NCBI RefSeq assembly: GCF_014643735.1
Contig: NZ_BMKA01000003.1
Location: 62,001-126,000 of the forward strand
DNA: 64,000 nucleotides
Direction: 5' to 3'
Source of the DNA: Neptunicoccus cionae
GTDB lineage: Bacteria > Pseudomonadota > Alphaproteobacteria > Rhodobacterales > Rhodobacteraceae
Each line of letters begins with the position of its first letter. The stretch's first letter is position 1. The notes under the pieces are model-generated. The model saw nothing but the letters and a program-made list of their open reading frames with translations. It was not told the origin of the DNA and did no database searches. Below, piece by piece: positions 35,152 to 44,697 of the stretch. A program made the translations under genes and the position numbers.

Positions 35152-36117
35152 TTACTCCACGCGGAAATCCGGCCCCATCCAAGGAAACTTCTCAAGGCAG
35201 GGCTCCACCAGCTTCTGGCGGATCAAAGGGCGCATCAGGCCCGCAACATCACCCGCGATAGTGTCCATCTCTCCCTGACGGGCAATCAGGGAAATACTGC
35301 GGGTCAGCGCCTTGAAAGGCAGTGGCATCACATCAAGCGCACCATGAAAGCGCTGCGCGCTCATGTAGCCGAGAGGCGTGGTAACCGACCAACTGCGCCC
35401 GCTTGCCACCATTGAAAGGATCGCGTGGTAGCTGCCAAATTCGAAACGGTTGGGAAGGTTGATCCGCTGGCGCGACAGATGTGCCTCTATTTGACGGCCC
35501 ATCATCTGGCGGGAAGAATAGCGCACGAAAGGCAGTTTTTCGAGCTGTTCCAAAACGGGTTTGGACTGGTCCACATAGCCCTTAGGGGCCACAGCGACAA
35601 AAGGCTCCTGCATCAGGCTATGCACTTGCATCCACGTCTCGGCGATATTCAGATCCGCCACCACCACCAGATCGAGCGCACGGGACTCCAAAGCATCCGA
35701 CAGGGTGTAGCTGCTGGCACTTTCCAGCAAGAACTGACACCCCTTGAGCGCACCGGCAAGCTGCTCCATCAGGGCGGGCGTGACCTCGGCGTCAAAATCC
35801 TCAATCAGGCCAAGGCGCAACCGGCTCATTTGCGAAAAGTTATAAACTGCCAGTTCGGCTTTGGCCTGATTTGCTTCTGATAAGATGGCCTGTGCCCGCT
35901 TTAAAAACAGGCCACCCGCAGGGGTCAATTGTTGGGGCCGCGTGCTGCGATCCAGAAGGCTCGCGCCGAGCGCGGCCTCCAGATTGGTCAACTGTTGGGA
36001 CACAGAAGAAATGCTTGCCGAAAGGCGCTTGGCCGCATTGGACACAGAGCCTTCCTCAACAGCCGCTATAAAAACTTCAATCGCCCAAAGCGATAATTTT
36101 CCAGGGGTATCTACCAT
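35152..36117 (-). CDS. LysR-family transcriptional regulator
   Basis: A 321-residue LysR protein with the N-terminal helix-turn-helix FIAAVEEGSVSNAAKRLSASISSVSQQLTNLEAALGASLLDR and a typical effector domain. It is followed 20 bases later by yedK and preceded by another LysR gene on the same strand. No divergent target gene lies beside it, so its regulon cannot be inferred from position. Confidence 0.86.
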   Translation of the reverse strand: MVDTPGKLSLWAIEVFIAAVEEGSVSNAAKRLSASISSVSQQLTNLEAALGASLLDRSTRPQQLTPAGGLFLKRAQAILSEANQAKAELAVYNFSQMSRLRLGLIEDFDAEVTPALMEQLAGALKGCQFLLESASSYTLSDALESRALDLVVVADLNIAETWMQVHSLMQEPFVAVAPKGYVDQSKPVLEQLEKLPFVRYSSRQMMGRQIEAHLSRQRINLPNRFEFGSYHAILSMVASGRSWSVTTPLGYMSAQRFHGALDVMPLPFKALTRSISLIARQGEMDTIAGDVAGLMRPLIRQKLVEPCLEKFPWMGPDFRVE

Positions 36118-36168
36118 AGCACCATTAAGGGCAGCAGTTCGCTTGGAACAAGTCCCTTTCTAACAAAA

Positions 36169-37092
36169 TCAGGGTTTTGGGCGGTAGTAAATTTCGGCAC
36201 GCATCCGATTCAGCCGATCATCTATGTGATCCAGAAACGTCTGGATCAGCGGAAGGCGCACATTATTTTTCCGCCATTGTGCAAAGAATTCCAGCTGCTG
36301 GACAGGCAATTCTTCGAGCACCCGCACCAAGCGTCCACTTACCAGATCCTGGCCGACCCGTGATTTCGGCAGAATGGCAAGTCCCGCGCCGCAACGACAG
36401 AGATTGTGAACCAGACCAATATCATCACATTTAATCCGATAGGAGATCGCAGGAAAAACACTGCCCGCGCCGTGGTAAAACAGCTTCGCCCATTCCGAAG
36501 CCGAAAAATCCGTACCCAGCAGGATCGGAATCTTCGACGGTATTTCGCGGATAGGTGTGGCCTTGACCCGTTCGGCCAGATCAGGGGCAGCATAAAACGC
36601 GGCTCCGGTGCCTTCAATCTTGCGAAAGCTGATGTCTTTGCTGGTCGGGCTGTCAGAGGACACCACCAAATTAAACAGCTCCAGCCCTTTTTCAGAGGTG
36701 TCCTGCTCAAAATTCAGTTCGATACTCACGGTGGGATGGGCCAGCAGAAAATCCTGAACCACCTCGCGCAGAATGCCGCCTGACAGAAAAACCGGCATAT
36801 CCAGCCGCAATACCTGCGCCCGCGCACCACGGTCACCGGTCAGGGTTTCCAACCCTTCGCTGCCGATTTCCATCATTTCCCGCGCAGTCTGATAAATCCG
36901 CTGCCCCTCTGTGGTCAGCTCGAAAGAGCGCGCACGACGAATGAGCAGCTGTTTGCCCAGTCGATCCTCTAGGTTAGAAATCAGATCAGATGTTTTTGAC
37001 TCAGAAAACCCGAGAGCCTGCGCCCCCGCCTTGACGGAGTTGTGGTCCGCCACGACGGCGAAAGCAATCATGGAGAGATGCGAGTCAATCAT
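36169..37092 (-). CDS. LysR-family transcriptional regulator, divergent helix-turn-helix
   Basis: A 307-residue LysR protein: FAVVADHNSVKAGAQALGFSESKTSDLISNLEDRLGKQLLIRRARSFELTTEGQ. The recognition helix reads SESKTSDLISNLE rather than the common S-x-x-S-x-x-I form, so DNA specificity may differ. It is the first of two tandem LysR genes. A run of C (ATACCCCCCCACC) and AT-rich DNA lie upstream. Confidence 0.83.
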   Translation of the reverse strand: MIDSHLSMIAFAVVADHNSVKAGAQALGFSESKTSDLISNLEDRLGKQLLIRRARSFELTTEGQRIYQTAREMMEIGSEGLETLTGDRGARAQVLRLDMPVFLSGGILREVVQDFLLAHPTVSIELNFEQDTSEKGLELFNLVVSSDSPTSKDISFRKIEGTGAAFYAAPDLAERVKATPIREIPSKIPILLGTDFSASEWAKLFYHGAGSVFPAISYRIKCDDIGLVHNLCRCGAGLAILPKSRVGQDLVSGRLVRVLEELPVQQLEFFAQWRKNNVRLPLIQTFLDHIDDRLNRMRAEIYYRPKP

Positions 37093-37207
37093 AACAGTTT
37101 GGCCGATAAACGAGGGTAAATCTAAAAGTCACTTTTACATTTACCTTACAGTAACAAGATACCCCCCCACCTTCAACAAATAGAACATTGACCCAACGGC
37201 AACCGAA

Positions 37208-38539
37208 TTAATCTCCAACCGGTGTCAGGCCGGATGGAACGGTGTCAGGTACGGTTTGAAGGTTCATTTGATCGCGGGACAAAGTGCTGGAGGACGGGGC
37301 CGACAGGCTGTGCAGAAAGTGAATCAACTGGTCAATCTGCTGCGAGTCCAATGTAGCAGGCACTTGCGCTGCACGGGGATAGGCCAGAAAGGCCGCGCGA
37401 ATGCGGTTAAGCTCGGTGACATCCTGCCAGTGCGGCATCGTATCTGGCGGGATGAAGTCTGCCAATCCTACCAACGGGTCCATATGATGCCAGATCACAG
37501 CGCGCAGCGTCGGGAAGGCACCGTTATGCCCATAAGGCGCGGTATGGGCCACATTGCGCAGAAACGGCGTACGAAAGCGATAGCTGTCCCTGACGTCATC
37601 GCTGACCGCCAGCCGCCCCGTATCACGGGCCACCGGATCGAACCGGCGGATGCGCCCCGGCCCCAACGGTGGCATTGCAAGGTTATGGAACGTCTGATCC
37701 GACAGCAGCGGACCGCTATGACACTGGCTGCACTGCGCAACGCCGTAAAACAGCGCCATGCCGTCACGTTGATCCGCCGTCAACGCGGTGCTCTCCCCCT
37801 CCAGATAGCGGTCAAAAGCCGAACCGGTACTGCGGAACGCGGTCGATATATAGGCCGCCAGCGCGTTTGCAAGCAGCGCTATATTTATGTCGTCGTGCCC
37901 TGCCATTTCACGGTAGCCAGCAATCGCCGCAACCCGATCTGCGATCCTGTCCCATGCTTGCGGGGCCGTTTGCTGCGCGGCGGCGGCGATTTCGTTGCTT
38001 TTCGGATGACCGCCCATTTCCATACGTGCGATCAGCGGAAACAGCACCTGCGCTGCCAACAGGCCGTTTAATCCTTCGGGCAGCAGTTCCCCCGCCGGAG
38101 AGCGGATCACCGCCCCCTGCCATTCCACCCGCCCGTCATGGAACAACCGCCGCACCTGTCGCGCGCCCAAATCCCACAGTGCCGGAGCATTGCGCGCCTG
38201 CCGTCCCACCGCCTGCCCCATCTGTCGCCCTGCCCCGTGGCCGGTTCCACCTTCCCCGATCCCAAGCGCCTGTCCGTCACTGCCCCCATATCGGGGATTG
38301 TGACAGGTGGCACAGCTTATGTTCCGGTTGCCTGACAGCACCGGATCAAAGAACAGCGCACGACCGAACGCGACCTCATTGGCGGGGTATTGCGCGAAAT
38401 CCCCCGCGACCAGAGCCTTGGGCAACTCTTGCGCCTGTGCTACTCCAGCGAACAGCCCTGCACAGTAAAGGACGATCCAATGCGTAAACTTGCCCTTGCC
38501 GCCTGCGTCCTCGCCGCGCCGGCGTTCGCCGATATGCAA
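37208..38539 (-). CDS. Di-haem cytochrome c peroxidase/MauG-family protein; start uncertain
   Basis: The mature part is clear: two c-haem sites, SCATCHNPR and QCSQCHSGP, with FGRALFFDPVLSGN, LFHDGRVEWQG and FLRNVAHTAPYGHNGAF, as in bacterial peroxidases and MauG-like enzymes of the periplasm. The signal-like segment HWIVLYCAGLFAGVAQAQE has no ATG, GTG or TTG at its head. The nearest usable start is TTG 38539, which would overlap the divergent Sel1 gene by 60 bases. An ACG at 38485 lies exactly where a signal peptide should begin. The upper coordinate is therefore tentative. A long tail follows the second domain. Confidence 0.83.
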   Translation of the reverse strand: MHIGERRRGEDAGGKGKFTHWIVLYCAGLFAGVAQAQELPKALVAGDFAQYPANEVAFGRALFFDPVLSGNRNISCATCHNPRYGGSDGQALGIGEGGTGHGAGRQMGQAVGRQARNAPALWDLGARQVRRLFHDGRVEWQGAVIRSPAGELLPEGLNGLLAAQVLFPLIARMEMGGHPKSNEIAAAAQQTAPQAWDRIADRVAAIAGYREMAGHDDINIALLANALAAYISTAFRSTGSAFDRYLEGESTALTADQRDGMALFYGVAQCSQCHSGPLLSDQTFHNLAMPPLGPGRIRRFDPVARDTGRLAVSDDVRDSYRFRTPFLRNVAHTAPYGHNGAFPTLRAVIWHHMDPLVGLADFIPPDTMPHWQDVTELNRIRAAFLAYPRAAQVPATLDSQQIDQLIHFLHSLSAPSSSTLSRDQMNLQTVPDTVPSGLTPVGD

Positions 38540-38956
38540 GCTGCGCGAGATGCGTTTCAGCGGGGACAATTTACGCAAACTGTCACACTGCTTACCCCAG
38601 CAGCGCACTCGGGCAATGCAGAGGCAGAGTTCCTTTTGGGGCGGATTTACGCGCTGGGCCTTGGCCACTCGAAAGATCCCGTAAGGGGCGTCGAATTTCT
38701 GAAACGCGCAGCAGGCAAAGGCCATCCGGCGGCGCAATTGCATCTTTCCAAAGCTTACGCCAGCGGTGCAGGACTGGCCGCGCCTGATCCGCTCCGCGCG
38801 CTTCTTTGGGCGGAACTTGCCGTTCAGGCCAAGGCCGAAGGCGCAACGGACCATCTGGCCGAACAACGCCGCAGCCTGCCTGAACAGGACCAAACCCGTC
38901 TTGCGCCATTGTTGTCCGATTATCGGAAGCATCTGTTTCCCTTCACGCCCGAGTAA
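38480..38956 (+). CDS. Secreted Sel1/TPR-like repeat protein
   Basis: From ATG 38480 the protein has 158 residues with a signal peptide (MRKLALAACVLAAPAFA). Sel1-type repeats follow: AEAEFLLGRIYALGLGHSKDPVRGVEFLKRAAGKGHPAAQLHLSKAYASGAGL. It is a probable periplasmic adaptor. It is divergent from the di-haem peroxidase and their 5' ends touch or overlap, so they may be co-regulated. Confidence 0.82.
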   Translation: MRKLALAACVLAAPAFADMQAARDAFQRGQFTQTVTLLTPAAHSGNAEAEFLLGRIYALGLGHSKDPVRGVEFLKRAAGKGHPAAQLHLSKAYASGAGLAAPDPLRALLWAELAVQAKAEGATDHLAEQRRSLPEQDQTRLAPLLSDYRKHLFPFTPE

Positions 38957-39077
38957 CACAGAAATCCGACCCGACTGCAACATTGCACCCTGCGCTGCGC
39001 GTTGATCCATCTTCCCCCTTGGAACAGCCGCCCTGCCAGCCTATAACGCGGCCAAACACCAGCAAAGGCCCTGCCCC

Positions 39078-39671
39078 ATGCGCACAGCGACCCTGACACG
39101 AAACACCGCCGAAACCGCCATCACGGTTGAAATCAACCTCGACGGGACCGGCGTTTATGACAATGAAACCGGCGTTGGCTTCTTTGATCACATGCTGGAC
39201 CAGCTTTCGCGCCATGCGCTGATTGATATGAAGGTGCGGGCCAAAGGCGATTTGCACATTGATGACCACCACACCGTTGAAGACGTGGGACTGGCGCTGG
39301 GCAAGGCGCTGGCCGAGGCTGTGGGCGACAAACGGGGTATCCGGCGTTACGGCTCCTGTTTGCTGCCAATGGACGATGCGCTTGTGCGCGCTGCACTTGA
39401 TCTGTCGGGGCGGCCCTATCTGGTTTGGAAAGTCGACCTGCCCACTGCGAAAATCGGCAGCTTTGACACCGAACTGGTGCGCGAATTTTTTACTGCCTTT
39501 GCCATGCAAGGGGGCATCACCCTGCACGTAGAGGCGCTTGACGGGTTCAACAGCCACCACATCGTGGAAGCTGCCTTCAAATCTGTCGCGCAAGCTCTGC
39601 GGGCCGCGCTTGAAACTGATCCGCGCAAGGCGGATGCGATCCCGTCGACCAAAGGCACCCTGTCCGAATGA
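39078..39671 (+). CDS. hisB: Imidazoleglycerol-phosphate dehydratase
   Basis: A 197-residue enzyme with the metal-binding pairs of His[39 protein letters not shown] and [20 protein letters not shown]. It removes water from imidazole glycerol phosphate in histidine synthesis. It is the monofunctional form, without a phosphatase domain. It heads the his cluster and overlaps hisH (ATGA). Confidence 0.97.
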   Translation: MRTATLTRNTAETAITVEINLDGTGVYDNETGVGFFDHMLDQLSRHALIDMKVRAKGDLHIDDHHTVEDVGLALGKALAEAVGDKRGIRRYGSCLLPMDDALVRAALDLSGRPYLVWKVDLPTAKIGSFDTELVREFFTAFAMQGGITLHVEALDGFNSHHIVEAAFKSVAQALRAALETDPRKADAIPSTKGTLSE

Positions 39672-40303
39672 TTACTGCGATTGTAGATTATAACTCCGGC
39701 AACCTGCGCTCTGCGGAGAAAAGTTTCCAGCGTATGGCGTCCGAAGTGGGTGGCGGCGATATCATCGTCACCGACGACCCCGATCAGGTGCGCCGCGCGG
39801 ATCGCGTGGTACTTCCGGGCGTGGGCGCATTTGCGGATTGCCGCAGCGAACTCGGCGCTATTAACGGTTTGTTCGGCGCGATCGAAGATAAGGTGAAGGC
39901 GGGCAATCCGTTCCTTGGCATATGTGTCGGCATGCAGATGATGGCCACTTGGGGGCGCGAGCATGGCAATCACACAGGCTTTGACTGGATCAAAGGCGAG
40001 GTTGTCGCCCTGACCCCCAACGATCCTGCACTGAAAATTCCCCACATGGGTTGGAACAGCCTGAACCAGACACCGGACCACCCTGTGTTTGACGGGATTT
40101 CAGCAGGCGATCACATGTATTTCGTACACTCCTACCATCTGGTTCCTGAAAACCCTGAGGACATCGTGGCCACAGTGGATTACGGCGGCGACATCATCGC
40201 AGCCGTGGGGCGCGACAACATCATCGGCACCCAGTTCCACCCCGAAAAGAGCCAAGCAACCGGCCTGCGCCTGATCGGTAACTTCCTGAAATGGGCCCCG
40301 TAA
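39668..40303 (+). CDS. hisH: Imidazole glycerol phosphate synthase, glutaminase subunit
   Basis: A 211-residue class I glutaminase with [26 protein letters not shown], the nucleophile in [18 protein letters not shown], and the His/Glu pair in [13 protein letters not shown]. It feeds ammonia to HisF. The start overlaps the hisB stop. hisA and hisF follow after a single minus-strand gene. Confidence 0.97.
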   Translation: MITAIVDYNSGNLRSAEKSFQRMASEVGGGDIIVTDDPDQVRRADRVVLPGVGAFADCRSELGAINGLFGAIEDKVKAGNPFLGICVGMQMMATWGREHGNHTGFDWIKGEVVALTPNDPALKIPHMGWNSLNQTPDHPVFDGISAGDHMYFVHSYHLVPENPEDIVATVDYGGDIIAAVGRDNIIGTQFHPEKSQATGLRLIGNFLKWAP

Positions 40304-40328
40304 CAGAGGCCCGTCTCAAACCTGTCGC

Positions 40329-40718
40329 TTATTTCACCCGCGCCCAAGTGCCACCACTGCGACACACGCCCAGAACGCAGCCTTTGACGTTCAGGCTGTT
40401 CCCGTTCAGCACCAGTTTGCCGGAGTAGGTTTTGTCACGATCCGGCGAATACACCTTGCCGCCGCCATAGTTCCCGCCACCCTTGTTCTGCATATCATAG
40501 ATCAGTTTGCGGCCCTGATTTTCCGACTTGAACGCCTTACCGTTCTTATCGAAAGAGTTCACCAACACGCCACAAATCTTGCTGCCACAAGGGCCAACCT
40601 TAATGTGACCGGAATTGCCGTTGTCATCCGCAATCGTGCGCCATGTGCCATAGATATTATCCGCATAAGCCGGTGCCCCCAGCGCTGCGAGTATGGCGAT
40701 AACTGCCAGTTTCTTCAT
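40329..40718 (-). CDS. DUF2147-family secreted protein
   Basis: A 129-residue protein with a signal peptide (MKKLAVIAILAALGAPAYA) and the DUF2147 pattern: GTWRTIADDNGNSGHIKVGPCGSKICG, KAFKSENQGRKLIYDMQ and a C-terminal LNVKGCVLGVCRSGGTWARV. The four cysteines would form two disulfides. Function is unknown. It is inserted between hisH and hisA on the opposite strand, so it interrupts the his transcript. Confidence 0.85.
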   Translation of the reverse strand: MKKLAVIAILAALGAPAYADNIYGTWRTIADDNGNSGHIKVGPCGSKICGVLVNSFDKNGKAFKSENQGRKLIYDMQNKGGGNYGGGKVYSPDRDKTYSGKLVLNGNSLNVKGCVLGVCRSGGTWARVK

Positions 40719-40855
40719 AGTATCCTCCCTAGTTCTTTGTGATCCTGCGCAGCCCTTGGCCGCCGGTCAAGCAAAACCCAAGGGAAAGCAGACCTTTGCA
40801 ATTCTGCGCCTATGGGGCTAGAGGAAGGCGGAACGACGAAACTTCGGGCAATACC

Positions 40856-41578
40856 ATGATTCTATACCCTGCGATTGATCTTAAAGACGGCGCCTGTGTG
40901 CGGCTTTACAAAGGCGAGATGGATCAGGCGACCGTGTTTAACGACGATCCGGCGGCGCAGGCGCAGGCGTTTGTAGATCAGGGCTGCGACTGGCTGCATC
41001 TGGTGGATCTGAACGGGGCTTTTGCAGGGGAACCGGTGAACGCACGGCCTGTGGAAGAAATACTGACGAACGTAAAAGTCCCCGCACAACTTGGCGGTGG
41101 CATCCGTGATATGGCCACTATCGAGCGCTGGCTGTCCAAAGGATTGCAACGGGTGATCCTTGGTACTGTCGCCGTCGAAGACCCCGATCTGGTACGCCAA
41201 GCCGCCAAAGCCTTCCCCGGTCATGTGGCCGTGGGAATTGATGCGCGTAACGGCATGGTTGCGACCCGTGGCTGGGCCGAAGAAACAACCATAAACGTCA
41301 CCGATCTGGCACGCCAGTTCGAAGACGCAGGGGTTGCTGCAATCATTTACACAGACATCAACCGCGACGGTGCGATGCAAGGCCCTAATGTGGAAGCCAC
41401 CGCTGATCTGGCTCGCGCGGTTTCCATTCCGGTGATTGCATCGGGTGGCGTGTCCTCTATGGCCGACTTGCAAGCCCTCAAAGATTGCGGCGCACCACTG
41501 GACGGGGCAATTTCAGGCCGTGCGCTTTATGACGGGCAGATCAACGTGGCCGATGCAGCAGCGCTTTTGAAGGCATGA
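40856..41578 (+). CDS. hisA: Phosphoribosylformimino-5-aminoimidazole carboxamide ribotide isomerase
   Basis: From ATG 40856 the enzyme has 240 residues and the half-barrel repeats of His[64 protein letters not shown] and [14 protein letters not shown]. It catalyses the Amadori rearrangement of ProFAR to PRFAR. Its stop overlaps the start of the small membrane gene (ATGA). Confidence 0.97.
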   Translation: MILYPAIDLKDGACVRLYKGEMDQATVFNDDPAAQAQAFVDQGCDWLHLVDLNGAFAGEPVNARPVEEILTNVKVPAQLGGGIRDMATIERWLSKGLQRVILGTVAVEDPDLVRQAAKAFPGHVAVGIDARNGMVATRGWAEETTINVTDLARQFEDAGVAAIIYTDINRDGAMQGPNVEATADLARAVSIPVIASGGVSSMADLQALKDCGAPLDGAISGRALYDGQINVADAAALLKA

Positions 41579-41853
41579 GGCTGAAGCAAATCCTCGTCGT
41601 GCTCTACACCCTGCCCTTGATGGTGTTTCTGTGCACCACCATCTTTGCAGTGATTGCGGATATGATCGGAAGCTGTGCCTATATTGATGGCACTATCACG
41701 AATTGTACCGCTTGGGGGCGGGATTACAGCTGGATGTATGACACCGCTACCCCTGTCGGTTTCATGTCCAACTGGGCCTTCCTTGTCGCATGGATTCTCC
41801 TTGGCGGCTGTACTATGTATGCGCTGGACTGGTTGAAGAAACGTAATGCTTAA
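41575..41853 (+). CDS. Small two-helix membrane protein between hisA and hisF
   Basis: Unrecognised 92-residue protein with two membrane segments ([27 protein letters not shown] and [18 protein letters not shown]). A short external loop holds two cysteines ([17 protein letters not shown]) that could form a disulfide. It overlaps hisA by four bases and hisF by eight, so it is translated with the his genes. No histidine-pathway role is known for such a protein. Confidence 0.78.
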   Translation: MRLKQILVVLYTLPLMVFLCTTIFAVIADMIGSCAYIDGTITNCTAWGRDYSWMYDTATPVGFMSNWAFLVAWILLGGCTMYALDWLKKRNA

Positions 41854-42604
41854 AACCCGAATTATTCCCTGCCTTGATGTAAAAGACGGTCGCGTTGTAA
41901 AAGGCGTGAACTTCGTTGATCTGATAGATGCGGGCGATCCTGTTGAATCTGCGAAAGCCTATGATGCGGCTGGCGCCGATGAACTGTGTTTTCTGGACAT
42001 TGCCGCTACGGTGGAAAATCGCGGCACCATGTTTGACGTGGCGCGGCGCACGGCGGAACAGTGTTTCATGCCGCTGACCATCGGTGGTGGCGTGCGTTCC
42101 CCTGATGATGTGCGCAACTTGCTGCTGGCCGGTGCGGATAAGGTCTCGTTCAATTCTGCCGCTGTGGCAAATCCTGATGTGGTGGCCCAATCCGCCAACC
42201 GGTTCGGATCCCAATGTATTGTGGTGGCGATTGACGCGAAAACCGTATCCCCCGGAAAATGGGAGATTTTCACCCACGGCGGCCGCAAGGGTACGGGCAT
42301 CGACGCGGTGGAATTCGCCAAAGACATGGCTGCGAAAGGCGCCGGAGAAATTCTGCTGACCAGCATGGACCGCGACGGCACCCGCGCAGGGTTCAACCTG
42401 CCCCTGACCCGCGCTATTTCCGACGCTGTAAACATTCCCGTAATCGCTTCGGGCGGTGTTGGCACCCTTGACCATCTGGTGGACGGCGTGACGCAAGGCG
42501 GCGCTTCGGCCGTTCTCGCCGCGTCTATTTTCCACTTTGGCGACTTCACTATTCAAGAGGCCAAGCAGCATATGCAGGCCGCAGGTATTCCGGTAAGGCT
42601 CTGA
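41846..42604 (+). CDS. hisF: Imidazole glycerol phosphate synthase, cyclase subunit
   Basis: A 252-residue (beta-alpha)8 enzyme: [79 protein letters not shown] and [18 protein letters not shown]. The acid pair D11 and D130 region is intact. It forms imidazole glycerol phosphate and AICAR with HisH. Confidence 0.97.
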   Translation: MLKTRIIPCLDVKDGRVVKGVNFVDLIDAGDPVESAKAYDAAGADELCFLDIAATVENRGTMFDVARRTAEQCFMPLTIGGGVRSPDDVRNLLLAGADKVSFNSAAVANPDVVAQSANRFGSQCIVVAIDAKTVSPGKWEIFTHGGRKGTGIDAVEFAKDMAAKGAGEILLTSMDRDGTRAGFNLPLTRAISDAVNIPVIASGGVGTLDHLVDGVTQGGASAVLAASIFHFGDFTIQEAKQHMQAAGIPVRL

Positions 42605-42608
42605 GATC

Positions 42609-42926
42609 ATGGCAAATGTACTGACGCGGCTGGCCCGCACGATAGAGTCCCGCAAAGGGGCAGACGACAAGAAATCCTACGCATCAAAGCTTTTTGCCCG
42701 CGGCCCTGAAAAATGCGCTGAAAAGTTTGGCGAAGAGGCTGTAGAAGCAATCATCGAAGCGGTGAAAGGCGACAAATCCAAACTTACAGAAGAAGCCGCC
42801 GATGTGCTGTTTCATCTGCTGGTTATGTTGTCCGCGCGCGATGTAAAGCTAGAGGACGTTTACAAAGAACTGGAGCGGCGCGAAGGCACCTCCGGCATTG
42901 TGGAAAAACAGTCCCGCAGCAAATAA
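42609..42926 (+). CDS. hisE: Phosphoribosyl-ATP pyrophosphatase
   Basis: A 105-residue MazG-like helical enzyme: SYASKLFARGPEKCAEKFGEEAVEAIIEAVKGDK, then LTEEAADVLFHLLVMLSARDVKLEDVYKELERREGTSG. It hydrolyses phosphoribosyl-ATP, the second step of histidine synthesis, as a separate protein rather than a HisIE fusion. It ends the his cluster. Confidence 0.96.
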   Translation: MANVLTRLARTIESRKGADDKKSYASKLFARGPEKCAEKFGEEAVEAIIEAVKGDKSKLTEEAADVLFHLLVMLSARDVKLEDVYKELERREGTSGIVEKQSRSK

Positions 42927-42953
42927 CAATCGCTGCGACGGCGTTCGCGCCGG

Positions 42954-44030
42954 TTAGCGATACCACATATTGGCCTTTTTAATCTGCTGACGGATCGCCT
43001 GTTCCTTGCGCGGCAGGTTGTCCCGATCAAACATGTCCCGCAACTTGCGCCCCTTGCCCTGAAACACCAGACGGCGGAACGGTTCGTGGGCTTTCACGAC
43101 CTTCTTGATCGGATTCGGGGCAAGCACCTTTTCTAACACCTCGACCGTCTCATCCGGCGCTGTCGCGTATAGCAGCGGCAGGTAGCGGTAATGCCAACTG
43201 ACCTCCCCATCAAGCAGACCGGACGGCAACGTATCCCGCGCGCCACCCAATTTGTGGATCACCAGCGGCAGCGCGATCTGATCCAGCCATGGATAAAGCT
43301 GTTGAGTCTCGATCTGCCACGGCGGGTCTCTCTCGATCTCGCTGGCATAATGGGTAAAATACGTCGCAAATTCAGCGGGATCCTTGTAGAAAAACCACCC
43401 GGCGTTGAAATAGAGATAGCGTTTCCAATATTCGTCAGGCTGTGACAGATCCAGCGAACTGGCATAATCCAGTTCGAATTTATCATAGAGCGACTTCCAC
43501 ATTTCACCGTAACCCGGACCATAAAGATCAACCTCCGGCCAGGTGTTTTCCCGCTTCATGGAGGCCGTGGGACGGTCAAAATCAAATGGGACAGCATTCA
43601 GACGACCCGTGAAAATCGTATCGGTGTCAAAGAAAACGAACGGCTCGTTGTCGGGTAAAGCTGTCAGGCCGATAATCTTGTTGCCGTTCGGATATCGGCT
43701 GCCAAAAACCCCGTTCTGGAACGGGATAATTTCCGCGCCAAGGTCTTGCAAAAGGCGGCGCACCTGCGGGTTCTGAATCCGCGGGTCGTACTCCCAGCGT
43801 TCTGAAGGTTGCGGCTCTCCCAGAATCAAGCGCCCGGTGAAATTCGGGTTCTTGTCAAAAAACGAGGCGACGAAAAGGACCGCCTCATATTCAAGTCGTC
43901 CGCCCTGCACGATTGCAAAAACATTATAGTCTTGTGCCACTGTCACTGCCCGTTTTGGTTTTGCCGATCTATAGCCAATCGGGGCAAACAATGGAATGGA
44001 GTCGGACCCGTCATGCGAAATTTCTTGCAA
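42954..44030 (-). CDS. Predicted GT-A-type glycosyltransferase
   Basis: A 358-residue protein starting at TTG 44030 with an AGGGAG ribosome site directly upstream; nearby GTG codons are alternatives. The N-terminal part, VFAIVQGGRLEYEAVLFVASFF, is followed by FVFFDTDTIFTGRLN, a DxD-type metal/nucleotide-sugar motif as in family 8 glycosyltransferases. Aromatic motifs follow (YWKRYLYFNAGWFFYKDP, PWLDQIALPLVIHKLGG). The fold suggests transfer of a sugar to a surface glycan, but the acceptor and exact family are unknown. It has no membrane segment or neighbouring polysaccharide genes. Confidence 0.65.
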   Translation of the reverse strand: MQEISHDGSDSIPLFAPIGYRSAKPKRAVTVAQDYNVFAIVQGGRLEYEAVLFVASFFDKNPNFTGRLILGEPQPSERWEYDPRIQNPQVRRLLQDLGAEIIPFQNGVFGSRYPNGNKIIGLTALPDNEPFVFFDTDTIFTGRLNAVPFDFDRPTASMKRENTWPEVDLYGPGYGEMWKSLYDKFELDYASSLDLSQPDEYWKRYLYFNAGWFFYKDPAEFATYFTHYASEIERDPPWQIETQQLYPWLDQIALPLVIHKLGGARDTLPSGLLDGEVSWHYRYLPLLYATAPDETVEVLEKVLAPNPIKKVVKAHEPFRRLVFQGKGRKLRDMFDRDNLPRKEQAIRQQIKKANMWYR

Positions 44031-44074
44031 ATCTCCCTAAGTCGCGCAGAGTTTCCTAATAGAGAGGACCCGAT

Positions 44075-44572
44075 ATGTGCAGAATCTTCCCATTTTACCA
44101 AAGCCCGAGAATGCCTGTGTCCAAGCCGAACAATGGCTTGTCCCGTTTCCCGATCCTAAAAATCGCAGCCTTAATGCCTTTGCTCGCTTTATCCCTGCCC
44201 CAAACCGCAATGGCGCAGGGCAAGTTTCTGACTGCCGCCCAGATTAAACCGATCCTGACTGCCACCAAAGCCAACTGGATCGCTGTGCGCGAATACGGTG
44301 GGCAGGATTTATTGTATTTTACACACCTCCTGTCGTGGCGTTGCGGTCTGACATCTATAGCCTACAGCCTGAATGATGAAGAAACCTTTAAGGACTGGCC
44401 GATTGGTCATTGTGACGAAGACCTGCCCAATCCGAACGTGCTGGCAGACGATCAAAATATCTACACTGGCTTCCCGCCCGATACGATCAAGGCGGTTACA
44501 ATCAGGATTACCTATGATGATGAAACGCAGGACGAGACCCGGTATGAACGCAAGTCAGTGCGGATTCCTTAG
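44075..44572 (+). CDS. Secreted protein of unknown function
   Basis: Unrecognised 165-residue protein. ATG 44075 has GAGAGG seven bases upstream. A long basic n-region leads into a hydrophobic stretch ILKIAALMPLLALSLPQTAMA with a signal cleavage site. The mature part has two cysteines (WRCGLTS, GHCDEDLPN) and ends in beta-like strands with many Asp and Glu (TYDDETQDETRYERKS). It is divergent from the glycosyltransferase, 44 bases apart. Confidence 0.65.
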   Translation: MCRIFPFYQSPRMPVSKPNNGLSRFPILKIAALMPLLALSLPQTAMAQGKFLTAAQIKPILTATKANWIAVREYGGQDLLYFTHLLSWRCGLTSIAYSLNDEETFKDWPIGHCDEDLPNPNVLADDQNIYTGFPPDTIKAVTIRITYDDETQDETRYERKSVRIP

Positions 44573-44623
44573 GTACAAGTGGTTGCTTTAACTAATTAAA
44601 TTTCAATTCACACCACATTCCAA

Positions 44624-44647
44624 AGCGGCGACAAAACTGCCGCCGCT
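44624..44647. terminator. Hairpin between convergent genes, possible terminator
   Basis: AGCGGCG/CGCCGCT, seven pairs around a ten-base loop, followed by CTTGTGTT. The U tract is weak. It lies between the secreted-protein gene and the coiled-coil gene, whose 3' ends face each other. Confidence 0.45.
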
Positions 44648-44697
44648 CTTGTGTTAAGATAATTTTCACACTTCATCAGGTATTATAACATCCGAGG

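Noticed and set aside
38540-39010. Extension of the peroxidase gene upstream by about 157 codons
   Set aside because: It would run across the whole divergent Sel1 gene, and the extra residues are unlike any secretion signal or peroxidase.
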